A DNA stretch of 64,000 nt, from contig CM064492.1 of assembly GCA_032716605.1 (NCBI GenBank), positions 53,622,084 through 53,686,083 of the forward strand, read 5' to 3'. Shown piece after piece: positions 23,293 through 35,154 of the stretch. The notes under the pieces were generated by a model. It did not search any database. It was not told the DNA's origin and was given only the letters and a program-made list of their open reading frames with translations. Within the stretch, counting starts at the first letter, position 1. Every line of letters starts with the position of its first letter. This DNA comes from Paralithodes platypus. Its lineage: Eukaryota; Arthropoda; Malacostraca; Decapoda; Lithodidae. A program made the translations under genes and the position numbers.

Positions 23293-25512
23293 GTGAAAAG
23301 TCAGGGGCCTTTTACATCACAGTATAAGCCGAAACCGAAATTTATGTGTTTTAGTTGCCACCAGGAGGGTCATAAGGCAAATGAGTGCCCTAGTCGACCT
23401 CCTCCGGCAGCCGTGTCTTTTGCTCATGGCATTGGAGTGTTCAAGAGGACATCGGAGTTTGTTAGAGGCATTTCTTCCGAGGTAAATACACTGCCAGTGC
23501 AGAAGGATCCGGAAGGCTTATTCCCTGTCCGTGATGCCTTTAGTGACCACAGGGGACTCGGTTGTGTGGAGTGGGGGGGTAGAAGACATGAGGTGAGAAT
23601 TTTGCGTGACACTGGGGCATCGCAAACACTGTTGAGAAATTTCACTGGTAAACCTGTCGATACGACGCGGGTGGTTGTGGTTCAGGGAGTTAATGCGACA
23701 AGGTCATACCCGCTTGTAAGAATGAAGGTGGAAGTTGATGGTGTGACTCGGGACCTGGATGTAGGAATTGTGGAGAAGTTACCTGTTGGGGGCATCGAAC
23801 TCCTTCTCGGCAACGAGTTTGCGGGGCCTACTTCTGAGGCTCCACCCTTAGTTGTTGTCGAGAAGCCGGCCGACGTGAGTAGGGAGGAGCAGGAGTGGGT
23901 TGAGAAGTGTCCGGGGCAGCCTATGGCGTGTGTTGTCACCGGAGATTCTGCATCCAGGGAGTCACATTCTGGTCAACAATCTTTAGATCAGCGGAGGAAG
24001 GGTACCGAGAAGGGGTTGAAAGTTGATGCGGTTGAGAGTTTAGTGTCAACGGACCTTCTCGGGGACTCATTATTAGGACCACATTTCGAGTCTGGAGAAG
24101 ACCCAGTAACTGTTCCTGAAGGGGCAGAGGATGGGCTTAAAAAGACGAAAGAGTTGAAGGAGGACAGTGATGCACAGTCGGGAGATGTAGCAACAAGGTA
24201 CCCTGACGCGTACCCTATGAGAAAGGGGTCGGCGAAGACGGTGGTCCGAAGCTTGCTAGTGTATTTTTCCCGGTATGGTTACCCGCAGGGGATTCAGTCA
24301 GTCCAGGGACCCAACTTCACTTCTAGCCTCTTTGTTCAAGCAATGCCGCAGCATGGGATTGTTGGGGTTGTGTCATCTGCGTATCATCCGGAGAGCCAGG
24401 GTGTGTTAGAGCGATGGCACTCAGCCTTGAAATCTGTGCTTCGTTGTTGCTTTGAGAGTGGGAAGGAATGGGATCTTGGCCTGCCATGTGTTTTGTTTGC
24501 TGTGCGGGAGGTACCTGGGGAGAGTTTGGGATTCAGCCCTAATGAGCTCGTCTTTGGACACCGTGTCAGAGGGCCTCTCCATATGGTTGAAGAAGTATGG
24601 GAGGGCGCATAAAAACCTTGTTCTATGCTCAAGTGTGTCCTCAACAGTCGAGAACGGATGTTGCGCAGTCTGGAGTTGGCTGGCCGTAATTTGACTAGCT
24701 CTCAGGCCCTCAGGAAAGACAGGTACGACCTCAAGGTTGAACTCAGGGAGTTTCACGTGGGTCAGGTGGTGTTGATTCTACTGCCCCTTGTAGGTCACCC
24801 CTTATCCGCGAAGTACGCTGGTCCTTATAGGGTGGTGGAGGAGCTATCAGACCTGGATTACTTGGTAGCCACTCCAGACAGACGGAAGCGCAATCAGTTA
24901 TGTCATGTTAATCCCATGAAGGAGTATGGGAGGCACCCCCCTGAGCCTCTCACTGTGCCTGTGATGGCGTTTAGCAGTCAAGGTGGAGAAGGAGAACGGG
25001 ACAGTCAAGCTCAGGTGGAGGATAACTGGAAGGATAAGAAGTTCAAATGGGCGCCTGAGTGTGAGAAGGTGTTTAGAGAAGTAAAACACCTGTTGTGCAC
25101 TCACCCGATCCTCAGGGCCCCTGACTTTAGCCTACCTTTCCAACTAGCAACGGAGGCTAGTGGTGTTGGGGCTGGTGCCGTCCTTGTGGAAAAGGACGAT
25201 GATGGGCTGGAGCATCCTGTTAGTTTCTGCTCGGAGAAGTACAATTCGGCCCAGGGGAGCTGCTCTGTTGTCGAGGAGGAGCTGCTGGCGGTTGTGCTTG
25301 CGCTGGGGCATTTCGAGGTCTATGTTCCAGCCTATGGTCCGGTCGTTGTAGTTTATCCAGATCATCACCCTCTCAAGTTCTTGGACCAGTTTCACAATCG
25401 GAATATGAGGCTGACCAGGTGGTCACTAAGGTTATTGGTATATAACCTGGATATACGCCATATTGCCGGTTGTGACAACGTGGTTGCAGATGGTCGTTCA
25501 TGGGTAGATTGA
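23293..25512 (+). pseudogene. gag zinc knuckle, protease, integrase and RNase H in one frame, RT missing
   Basis: One frame broken by a TAA at 24,610-24,612. Order: CCHC knuckle CFSCHQEGHKANEC (about 23,347); aspartic protease with active-site DTGAS (about 23,610) and GIELLLGNEF; integrase core beginning TRYPDAYPMR, with HPESQGVLERWH keeping the glutamate but IQSVQGPNF where a catalytic Asp is expected; integrase C-terminal region with FHVGQVVLIL and AGPYRVVEELSD; then the RNase H tether FKWAPECEKVFREVK and RNase H (VGAGAVLVEKDD, YPDHHPLKFL, DNVVADG), where the first expected Asp is Glu (TEAS). No reverse transcriptase fingers, palm or YxDD is present. Enzymatically dead by inspection. Confidence 0.9.
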
Positions 25513-25981
25513 CACACGGGTAGCCTCCTGCTTTAGTTTGAATAGTATTTTGCGCTTGGTGCTTGTTGGCTCGCGGTTGTAGCCCAGCGTGTTGGGTCGT
25601 AAAGCAGGAGTTGAGCGTTTGGTATAGAAGAAAAAACTAGGCTTGCCCCTATAGTGCAGCCGAAATAAACAAATTAAAAACATAAAAATCAAATAAAAAC
25701 TCTTTCTTTGATAGTTGAATTTTTTCAGTATGTTATAGCAGTAATTCTGAGTTGCACTCCTCTCAGAATGCTGGGCTAGAGAAGCTCGCTCTTGAGGAGC
25801 ATAACTACATATAATTTAACCTATTGTGTTGGGGAGGGTTATAATTTTGTAAAATGTTTTGTTGAGGAACTGTGCCAGATATTTTACTGCCGCTGGGTGA
25901 TGGGAAGTAGAGATATAGCATGGGTTCTAACCATCAGATTTTTGTGAGCCTTGGGGCCTCTGAGAAAAATCTTGGGGGGGG

Positions 25982-27770
25982 TGTGACGTTAACCACTCCG
26001 TTAGAACCGCATGGCTTGTCCTACAGTGACTCGCCAGGGCAGTGGATGGGGCTACAGTTTATGTATTAGAGTGTGCTTTATTTCATATGAAAGCTCGTGT
26101 CATGGGCAGTCCAGAAAGGCTCTTTGTTTTCACCCATGTCAAGGCTTTATATATTTAATTGTAAAGTATATGTTTTATCATTAACTAGTAATTATGGGAT
26201 CTGGGAGAGAGAGAGAGAGTAGAACAGAGTGAGAGGGGGGCGCGCAGTGTTTTTGTCCCGCTCGATGACGTCACAGCTGGCTGTCTCGTGGGGGTTGGTT
26301 GAGAGAGGTCCTTACCATGCTGCTAGCTCCCTTGCTAGTGGCTAGAGGACTTGTTACCCCTTTTTTCCCACGCGGCTCGACCTAATCCCGGTATATATAC
26401 TGGTTCCTCGCCACTCTCTCCCTCAGATCTGGTGTCTAGAACGCATCCATCTTTATCCCTTGCTACCTGTCCCCCGCTCTGCACCTGAGAATCTTTTCCT
26501 CTGCCTACTTCTCTCTTTTTTCATATCTTTCACCACCTTTTATTAATACCATATCCCCTCTGGTTAACTCTGCAAAATCAGCTTCATGCTGGCCAGTTGT
26601 ATTGTGCGTTAAGGTCTGATATAACCCATGTATGTTAGTTGTTAAGATAAGTTGATCACGAAGCATTGGTTGGCATTTATATTGTTTAGTACTGCTTCCT
26701 TTAATTATTAGTGTTCTGCTGGATTAGATAATGCTAGACTAGGAGTCTGATATTATAAGGTATTGTTTCCTATGAGTGCTGGCTTTAGTTAAAAGCTGCA
26801 CGACATACCTGAGAACTGGAGTTGATTGAGTAAATTCTAGTCTGTGTGCCATTGAGAGTAGAGCATGCACGAATGAGGGCTTTTTGCCTATACCATTCTG
26901 CCCTGTTCTAGTCTCGATTGTTTGTCTTTGAGGTACGCCAGGAGAACGCTTAATACTTCGGTATTAAGGTTTCTCAAGAGAGCTACCCTTCCCTATAACG
27001 TAATATTTGACGCACAGACTTGAGATTTGCACTAGGCTATGCGGGATGCCATGCGCACCAGTATCTCGTTTCATTGACTCTAGCTAGACTTCATCAATCA
27101 TAGTAGACATTAAGTATATTAATCCAATTACTCTTTTTATGCATACCCATTTATGATTACACAAGCATATCGCAGCCTAGTTTGATGTATAGAGACACAA
27201 ACGACTTAGGCTCTTTTTGTTGATAGGAATACTGCATTGTCGTGGCGATTATTATTGTTGTAGCGTTTAGGATATTCTTGGCCCCGACTGCATTATATAT
27301 TCTGCCTTTTTGTGTGCATAGCCTGCACGAGCATTGTTCCGCTGCCTGCCTTTTTGGGTTCCATTTCTGATACGAGCATCTTTATAGCATCTAACATTTA
27401 AAGAAGATTCCTTGTTAGTGTTGAAGGACTTTAGTGCACTTTCTTTCATGCAGGAGTGCCTGACATTTATTGATTAAAGTAACGTAAGCTGTAACTTCTC
27501 TCACCACCTTACTTTGCATACCATAACCAAGCACCTTCGGTTATAGGTAGTAATAGGCTGTTTTCACATAACATTAAGCCTAGAGTAGACGCACATTTAT
27601 TGAGAGTTTGATAGCCTATTATTGCATATAGAACTCTGTAGAGTATTTGTGTTCTTTGTTCACTGGGAATATACATCAGAGGTTGGATCTAGCGCTTTCC
27701 GTTGTAGCATTTATGCCATTACTAGTCCAATGAATAAGAGCCCTGATATATTTAAACCTCAGTCGTAACA
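25982..27770 (+). repeat. 3' long terminal repeat
   Basis: A near-identical copy of 19,922-21,723. It lacks a 9-base TAGGATCGC-type duplication near the start and has a shorter GA tract. It is directly preceded by a run of G that can serve as the polypurine tract. Confidence 0.95.
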
Positions 27771-27850
27771 GGAAGTATATGGATTAAGGCGGTGCTGGTT
27801 GGGAGGACGGGCGTCGACTGACTGGGGACAGAGGTCATCATCACTGTGAC
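27771..27850 (+). pseudogene. RTE-like LINE, part 3 of 3 (3' tip)
   Basis: GGAAGTATATGGATTAAGGC continues the LINE after the LTR insertion. It matches the minus-strand copy near 61,915-61,990 up to the GACTGGGGACA motif, then diverges. Confidence 0.8.
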
Positions 27851-27971
27851 GCACGAGGTACTTGTGCACATGGCGCTCTTGATGTCCACACTCAACTGGA
27901 CCGTCTCAAAAGCAAAACAAAAATAGGAATTAGGCTTATGTGCACAATGAAATAATTATAACATTGTTTAA

Positions 27972-28179
27972 CCCTTTCTGTACCGGTGACTTCCTTTTAA
28001 CTTTACCCTGGCTACCATTAGATGATTTTGTTCGGCTTAAAAAGGGCCTCCAGTAATTAACAGGATTCGAACCATCTAACTTAACCATTTTTACTACCAC
28101 AAACCCTTCTTAAACTGCAAAAAATCTGCTAATTATAGTTTATAATAGAGTTTAAAAGACGTCGTCGGTACAGGTGGGG
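27972..28179 (+). mobile_element. TTAA-associated palindromic MITE, family Z
   Basis: TTAA at 27,968-27,971 is followed by CCCTTTCTGTACCGG. The right end is CGGTACAGGTGGGG without a clear TTAA. It contains the CTGGCTACCATTAGATGATTTT module shared with copies near 53.3-54.2 kb. It is decayed. Confidence 0.6.
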
Positions 28180-28290
28180 TTCATAACAATGCCTATATAA
28201 TTATTAACGAGGCGTGTTTTACCAAAGCACTTAAAATACTAGTTAACGTTAAAGTCACCCTTAAACCAAATTGTGCCCTAATTATGTTAA

Positions 28291-28670
28291 GGGAGCCCAC
28301 CTCGCTTATTTTATCTTTCTCTCCCTCTCTCTTTGGCTTGTATCCATTCGGCCCCATTCAGCCTACTGTTTTAAGACGTTTACCCCCATCCAGGTGTTAA
28401 TATTTTCCTGGCGAGCGGTAGCGAGCCAGCATATATATATTTCTGTTTTGACAGCAAGCTAAATTTGTACATTTTTCGATAGAAAAATTTCTCCGGCGAA
28501 GCCGGAATTCTCCATACAATGCTGGCTCGCTATCGCTCGCCAGGAAGAAATTGACACCTGGATGGGGATAAACGTCTTAAGTTAAAACAGTTGGCTGAAT
28601 AGGGTCGAATGGATACAAGCCAGAGAAAGAGAGAAAAGGAGAGAAAGAGAAAAAAAAGCAGGTGACTCCT
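28291..28670 (+). mobile_element. Long-palindrome TTAA MITE, family Y
   Basis: Left TTAA at 28,287-28,290; the right TTAA appears mutated. The two halves are near reverse complements: GGCTTGTATCCATTCGG against GAATGGATACAAGCC, and CTGGCGAGCGGTAGCGAGCC against GGCTCGCTATCGCTCGCCAG. The middle holds TTTGTACATTTTTCGATAG and a CCGGCGAAGCCGG hairpin. Sister copies are at 35,930-36,299 and 49,577-49,952. Confidence 0.8.
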
Positions 28671-29148
28671 GCAACCCTCAGAAACAAAAAGGCATGCAAG
28701 CAAAAAATATTATTGTGCTATATTTTTTGTGGCCTATTACATGATTCCTATGTGACCTCTGAACAACCTGACACGACATCCCCGGAGAGAGAGAGAGGGA
28801 GGGAGAGGGGGGGGGGGGGAAGAAGAGAGAGAAACGCAAAACTGATGAGTGAATCGAGAAAGAGAGTATGATATGTGTGTGTGTGTGTGTATGTGTGAGT
28901 GAGTGAGAGAGAGTGTGTGTGAGATAGTGAGGGATTGAGCTGGAGAGAAAGAGCGAATGAAAGAAAGAAATTAACACATGTAAAGGCTAATCATGAAATT
29001 ATCCAGGTATGTATTGTGTAATTATAATACAAATAATATTTATAATATGTATATTTCCATGTTTCAGGTCAGTAGGAGCTTGATGAATTACAAGTGATCA
29101 GGAGAGCATTAGGAGTGAAGTAAGTACAAACAATTAAGTACCGGTACG
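28671..29148. repeat. Purine-rich and GT/GAGT simple repeats, no gene
   Basis: GA-rich runs at about 28,785-28,830 and 28,850-28,865, and (GT)n/(GA)n mixtures at 28,875-28,930. The rest shows nothing recognisable. Confidence 0.8.
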
Positions 29149-29152
29149 TTAA

Positions 29153-29520
29153 GGAGGTATGGTTTATTTAATAGTATATTTATGTACCGGTATGCATTTA
29201 TTATTGCGTTAGTTTCCTCAGTAGACCTCCATCAAGCTTTATAGATTATCTTCAAGATCCCCCTTCAAGATAAATTTGTAATTTTTCGGTAGAAAAATGT
29301 CTTGGCCGAAGGCCAGTTCCTCCAAAATTACAGGCAAGCTATCGCTCGCCAGGAAAAGATCGACACCTAAATGGCACGAAAGGTCTTGATATTGATAAAG
29401 AAATTAAATAAAAGGTCTTAAAATCGACAAACTAATGGGGCGAACCTCTTAAAATTTCAAAACATAATGGGGTTTAACATAAGGGAGAAGAGGGTCCCGA
29501 AAAACGCAACCACCTCCCCC
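29153..29520 (+). mobile_element. TTAA MITE, family X
   Basis: Flanked by TTAA at 29,149-29,152 and 29,521-29,524. Ends GGAGGTATGG and, inverted, GGGGGAGGTGG. Carries the family core (GGCCGAAGGCC, then ATCGCTCGCCAGGAA). Confidence 0.85.
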
Positions 29521-29653
29521 TTAAAGCGAAGACAGTGTCCAGGAAGAAGGAAGTCTTTGGTGTGTACAGTTGCCCAAAATAATGTGCATACACTCCCGGA
29601 TTTTAGGTAGGGAACGAGAAGAGTAGGATTTGATTGAGCGTGATGTGTCTTAA

Positions 29654-29740
29654 GGGAGGGGGATTGATTTGTTCATATATAATTATCTATATATATATAT
29701 TTTTTTTAGTTACCTCCCTAGACCTCCATCAAGCTTTAAC
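29654..29740 (+). mobile_element. TTAA MITE family X, left-arm fragment
   Basis: TTAA at 29,650-29,653, then GGGAGGGGG and the CTAGACCTCCATCAAGCTT block. The sequence ends in a run of C (29,743-29,760). The remainder of the MITE is absent. Confidence 0.65.
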
Positions 29741-29794
29741 CCGCCCCCCCCCCCCCCCCCATCCTGATTACCTGGCTCTGACCATCATTTGTAA

Positions 29795-30130
29795 GGGGAG
29801 ATAGGTAGTTTTTCCGGTCCCCCTTCTCCCCCATGTTTTAGCCCCATTAGTTTTCAGATTTTAAGACATTTGGCCCATTAGTTTGGCGATTTTAAGACCT
29901 TTCGTCCCATTTCTTTGTCAATATTAAACATTTAGGTGTCGATTTTTTCCTGGCGAGCGATAGCAAGCCTGTAATTTAAGAATTTTTTCTATCGAAAACA
30001 TTATAAATTTATCTTCAACGAGGGTCTTGGGCGGGTGTTTTTATAAGCTTGTTGGAGGTCTACGGAGGAAACTAAAACAAAAAATAGTAAAAAGCTACAT
30101 AAATCAGCAAATAAATACGCCCAGCCCCCC
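29795..30130 (-). mobile_element. TTAA MITE, family X, inverted
   Basis: A minus-strand copy. Right TTAA at 30,131-30,134; the left is decayed to GTAA. Shows CCTGGCGAGCGATAGCAAGCC and the poly-GGG(GAGA) terminus. Confidence 0.8.
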
Positions 30131-30134
30131 TTAA

Positions 30135-30805
30135 CCGAAATATGTTGTTAATAATGAAAACTTGATATTCATATGATCCAGAGGTATGGTACATTGATAT
30201 TAGTTTCCATTAAGTATCGAGATATCAGCTACCAAAGGATTCAATTTACCATCAACTGGAAAGAAAATAGACTATAACAGTTTTATAGCCAATTATTCCT
30301 GTAAGTCAATCGTACTATTTTTCCTGACAACACTTTGAAGCTCCACGGAGAACAACTAGTGCGACACATATGAAGCACCCAACATCTCCAAGCTTCAATC
30401 GATAATCTCGGGGCCTCGCAAGAGTTACAGGCTACTGAACAGCTTACAGTCCCGAGGTTGCGACATAGGGAAAACACAAAAAAAGTACCTCTCAACCAGT
30501 AGACCATTCCAACCTATAGCTTTCAAACAGTAGATCATTCCAACCAGTAGACCATCTCAACCAGTAGACTTTTCCAACTGGTACAGTCACGGCAGTAAAT
30601 TGTGGATCAGGGGATGAACCCCTTTCTAGACACCACGCACGTGTATCGCATCCGAACACAGTCTACACTCGGCGAAACTGGGTAGTTTAAACTGCCAGGC
30701 CCCGCCAACTACTGGGTCGCCAGTCAATTGGCAGAAAACATTAAGTAGATAAATGGTTTACACACACACTTCATTATATGCTATAAGCTATAAATATATT
30801 GTATT
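30135..30805. other. No gene; short 18-bp repeats at 30,485-30,580
   Basis: Four or five imperfect copies of AACCAGTAGACCATTCC lie in tandem. The rest, including a 74-codon minus-strand open stretch at 30,283-30,507, resembles nothing I know. Confidence 0.5.
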
Positions 30806-31548
30806 AAGTCCCAGAAAGAGTGCCAATTTGATGTTGTATATCGTAGGTGTGCCAAGTTATGTATTGAATGCTATATATTGCAGAGACGGTTATAATTATT
30901 TATTGACTATATTATATTCAGGCACATAAAGAAATAGGCATCAAGATGAAGACGAGTGTTATGCTCAAAACCCACGTTCCTTACATTATGCCTACTGTAG
31001 TTAGGCTTTAACCCTGTTAGTGTGTGTAATGTCCATTTGATTGTATTCTAGTTACCATTAAACAATATTATGTAGCTTAGGAAGAACATCTAGCAACTAA
31101 AAGGCTACGAATTATCTCACTTATACCTTATAGTTACCACAGATCCATTTAAAGCTGCATAAACTCGTCTAAATATAGCTGCAATTATTAAATCAAATAG
31201 AAGTCTTCCGTACCGAAAAGGATAAAGCCCTCACCTACGGATAACTTGTTATAGCGACGTGTAAGAGCGAATGGCGAAACACAACAGTGTTACGTTCTAA
31301 ACTGTGTAAGCTACCATATATTGCACGTGTTCAGACCTGGTTTAGCATACATCAGAGAGAGAGAGAGAGAGAGAGAGTGTGTGTGTGTGTCTGTGCGCTA
31401 ACATCTACCAAGATTCAAGGGACTGGACTTCTCAAATGACACTCCAGACTTAAATGACCTGATCTGCCAGTTTAACAATACTTAAGGGTTCATATCCTCT
31501 GAAGTACTATTTTAACTAACTAACAATACTATTACCGCTTTCTATTCT

Positions 31549-32515
31549 AGGGTAGGCTGAACCTCGGCTGAGCCCAGAAGTCAAAATTTCAAATTTTGTT
31601 GTTCTTGTTCTAAAATGCTTCTTTCAACATAGGAGAATAGCATAGGAGGGAACAAAAAAACATATCGCATCCATAACCCCCCGGGGCGGGGGTTCGCCCA
31701 CGCCCCCAAAAAACTAAATTTTTTGCCTTCAGCCACCAAAATATTTTTGTTTGTGTCTTCTGTCTAAAGGGCTTCTGTAAGCAATAGAAATTATCATATG
31801 AGGGCATAAACACCCATATGACATCCCTAGGCCCCCCCTCTGGGGGCCCCATTATCATGGATTGTGGTAAAAAAAAAATGTTTACTATTTACTCAAGTCT
31901 ACTTACTCACAAACTTTTAATTTAGTTTGGCATAAAACTCCACCCTCTATGACCGCACTGTCATAGAAAACGCTTTCTAGGAGGCCAAACTAATTCATTC
32001 TCCCCCAAAATGGATTTCGGTGTGTGATAATCTAAGAATTTTGTCTGCCAGCGATCATATATTGGCACTTCCGAGTCTAACTAAATTTGTTTGTATTGCT
32101 CAAATTCATTCTCCTTCTAAACACTACAAATAGGGGTATATAGCAACGCCTGTACGTTCTAATAATGGCCGTTTTGCCGAAAGCTTCGGAGATTCAACCT
32201 ATTTCATGTCGAAATCAGCTGTATCCCAAAAATAATTATATATATTTTTTCAGCACCTTCTATTATTCAATATGGGCAAGCGAGAACGCTACGTTGTAGG
32301 GGATGCTTGTAGGATACGCCATGCAAAAATTGCGGGAAATTTGAACAATTTTCAGTGACTAGATGATTTTACAAATAGTGCAATGAAATTCTATACAGTA
32401 GAGAGTTGATTTTTTCAGCGAGTCTTAGTATTTCCATTGGTAATAAGATGGTATAATGCCAGAAACACAATCTCTTATACAGGCTGACTTGGGGGTCAAA
32501 GGTTCAGCCTCTCCT
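31549..32515 (+). mobile_element. Non-autonomous TIR transposon private to copy B
   Basis: About 970 bp absent from copy A, where TCTATTCTTAAGG is continuous (about 6408-6416). The ends are AGGGTAGGCTGAACC and, inverted, AGGAGAGGCTGAACC (13 of 15 match). I could not see a clean target duplication. The interior has GC-rich hairpins near 31,675-31,710 and 31,830-31,850 but no credible gene. Confidence 0.72.
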
Positions 32516-32744
32516 TTTAAATTAAGGTTTTATTTTTCATATATCACTGTCCCAGGAAAAATTGCTATGATCTGTGCAAATGAGGTTAATGTATTCATTG
32601 AAACCAATAATATTGGTGTCAAATTCACACATTTGTATACTTAGTAAAAAAAGAGCTTAGTGGCTACCAACCCTGCTGAATTTTTAAGCCAGGATATAAC
32701 ATAAAAGGACATAAGAGAATGAGAGTCTGCAGAAAGCCAATTGT

Positions 32745-33065
32745 CCCACACAAGGCAGATCCCTTTCACACCTCGTCCATGTGCCTATTTAATTTTATCT
32801 TGAAGCTCTCTATCGTTCTTGATCCTACTATGGCACTCGATAGCCTATTACACATATCTACAACCCTGTTAGCAAACCAGTATTTGCCTATGCCTTTTCT
32901 GAAACTAAATGTATTGAATTTGAAACAATTTGTATGAGTTATCTCGCTATCACTGAGCTTCAGTATATCTTTCATGTTCGCTTTATTAATCCAACTTACC
33001 CATTTGAACACCTCTATCATATCCCCTCTAACTCTAAGTCTCTCTAATGAGTGCAAGTCTATAAG
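32745..33065 (-). pseudogene. CR1-like LINE reverse transcriptase C-terminus
   Basis: A 96-codon open frame reading HSLERLRVRGDMIEVFKWVS, then FRKGIGKYWFANRVVDMCNR and TIESFKIKLNRHMDEV. This is the usual C-terminal tail of CR1-like non-LTR ORFs. A 5'- and 3'-truncated relic, present also in copy A. Confidence 0.75.
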
Positions 33066-33974
33066 GTATAAATCGCGTGTGTTTGTTTATAAATACAGCC
33101 GACTCTGCATCGCCATGTGCCGGCAATGACGTGAAGTTATATTTCGGTCACAGTTATCATCTTATCACCCTTTGCAATCCACTGTTCTCTCTCTCTCTCT
33201 CAGAGGCCGTCGACACACGAATAGAGGAGGGAGGGAGGGGAGCGGTGGAGGCTGTTTAGGGGGGTGAGAAGGGATAGGTAAATAGCAGGAATATAGGACA
33301 AAAAGGGGGGGGGGGGGAGGTGCTTATATTAACAAAGCCGCGTGACAAGAGCCACAAACTCACGAATCCTCCTTTAAACAAACACGTCCTTCAATATTCC
33401 TCACGTTTTGATAATATATTCCTGAGAATATTGACGTCATCCTCCATAAATATAGATCAAGGTGGGAGAATTGGGGATAATTTATTCGGTTATGGAAGGT
33501 AGATGAAGGGGTTTGTTTTGGTAATTTTAGCAGAACCACAGAGCGTTTTCCAAAAACTATTCCCACGAAAACAAAAACATTCCCGAACATATGGTGTTGT
33601 CGCCAAGGTGAAGGAGAGAGCCTGGAGGAGGTGGGTTTTTTCTCTAGGTTATACAGGCCGAGTCATTTCTATGTATTCATTACTTTGTCTTTCCTCTGGG
33701 TAATCGAGCAGAATGTGTAATAATACTTGGCACACTGTGTTTGTTTTAATTATTATTTATATTTATTTATTTTTTCTTTCTTGTGGTTCTTCGACTACTG
33801 TAGAGTTCGATCAGACTTGGAGATGGTGCAAAGTCGATCACTTACCCTATTCGACAGCATGACCCAATTCGGCCGCAACCCAAAACATTTTAGCCTCACG
33901 GCCCGAACGACCCTTCTGCCCAGAACATGCCCTCAGCTCGACCAAAAATGACCCTGTGGAGGAACCCTAATTCA

Positions 33975-34790
33975 GCCGTGGTCCAAAACAGTTCAATTGT
34001 TACTTTCAATGCCTCCAAGACCCAATATTTTCTTCTATCTATCCATCGCAATCTTCCACAAGACAATCACTTACTCTTCAACAATACACAAATCAACCCT
34101 TCATCTATATTCTCTCAATATTCCTGATGTATCTTTTTCATCTGATCTTTCTTGGAAAAATCATATTACCACTCTTGCTAAAACAGCTTCCCAGAAGTTT
34201 GGTGTGCTCAACCATCCCTGTGAGTTTTTCAGCCCCGCACAGCTTCTTGCTATGTATAGGGGCACAGTGCGCCCATGTATCCAGTATTGTTCGCATATGT
34301 AGGGAGGTTCCACCCATACCACACTCTTGAAAGAATAAAGTCTAAAGCATTTCGCCTAATCAACTCACTTCCTCTCACTAGTTCCCTACAATATTTTTCT
34401 ACACACCATAATGTTGCATCTATTTCACTCTTCTATTGCTATTATAACAATCAGTGTTCTTCAGAGCTCTCTCGGTACATACCCCCTCTCATGTGACAAG
34501 TGCGAGGCACCCGTCTTTCAGCACAGTCCCACTCCTATTCTGTCCAGCTATCCAACCCAAAAAATAAGCTAATTTTCTCAGTCTTCTACTCAGCAAGTGA
34601 ACTCTGGGACTCTTTCCCTCAATCAATTTTTCCTTCATCTTATGAGTTAGACTGCGTTAAACCTTCATGTGTCCAGGTATTTTGACCTCAACGTCCCTTA
34701 AATTTGGCTCACTGTCACTATTTTGGCTTTGGAGGAATACTCGTTACAGGCATCCTGCCTTTTGCCTCCTTCATACACATAGCATTTTAT
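33975..34790 (+). pseudogene. Jockey-like LINE 3' part (copy B)
   Basis: The uninterrupted counterpart of 8553-10,810: LSWKNHITTLAKTASQKFG, then LLAMYRGTVRPCIQYCSHM, and LINSLPLTSSLQ in other frames. Several frameshifts. It shows the pre-insertion state of the SINE-A and CR1-like LINE sites. Confidence 0.85.
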
Positions 34791-35154
34791 TTTATTTTTT
34801 GTTATCCAGTGAAGTCCCATAGCCCATGACCAACAACGACCACACTCCCCGAAATGACCCTACAGAGCAACTTATTTTGGCTGTGACCAAATACGGCCCT
34901 ATATCCCAAATGACCCCATGGCCCAATTGGTTGTTCGACCCAAAACGGCCCCACAACCCAAACATGTCGCATCCGAAAACGGCTGCTCACATTATTTATA
35001 TATTGACAAATTAATTTATGTTAATATATTTAATATAATCATTAAGTTATGGCTATATATTTTACCTTTAATTTTTGTTTTACTCTTCCTGAAGGTGTCC
35101 CATACTATCGGACACCCTCCCCCCCCCCCCTCCAGATAGCCGGTCATTAAGGAG

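Larger units (their letters stand above)
19922..27770 (+). mobile_element. Ty3/gypsy-type LTR retrotransposon, PR-IN-RNaseH order, RT missing
   Basis: Two direct LTRs (19,922-21,723 and 25,982-27,770) start TG and end CA. The insertion is flanked by a GGAA duplication at 19,918-19,921 and 27,771-27,774. A PBS-like TGGCGACCTT lies at 21,726, and a G-rich polypurine tract at 25,974-25,981. The interior encodes gag with a zinc knuckle, protease, integrase and RNase H, in that order. RNase H downstream of integrase is the copia-like order known for Gmr1-like gypsy elements, rather than the usual RT-RH-IN. The RT itself and the N-terminal part of integrase are deleted. It sits in the RTE-like LINE, restoring it if removed. 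Confidence 0.9.
30806..34990 (+). repeat. Duplicated segment, copy B
   Basis: Sister of 5373-10,995. It lacks the four insertions private to copy A and has its own insertion at 31,549-32,515. Both copies end in the short CCCAAAACGGCCCC-type stretch. Confidence 0.85.

Noticed and set aside
24190..24612. An active retroviral-type integrase
   Set aside because: The expected second catalytic Asp is absent (SVQG in place of TDQG), the N-terminal part is missing and a stop codon follows.
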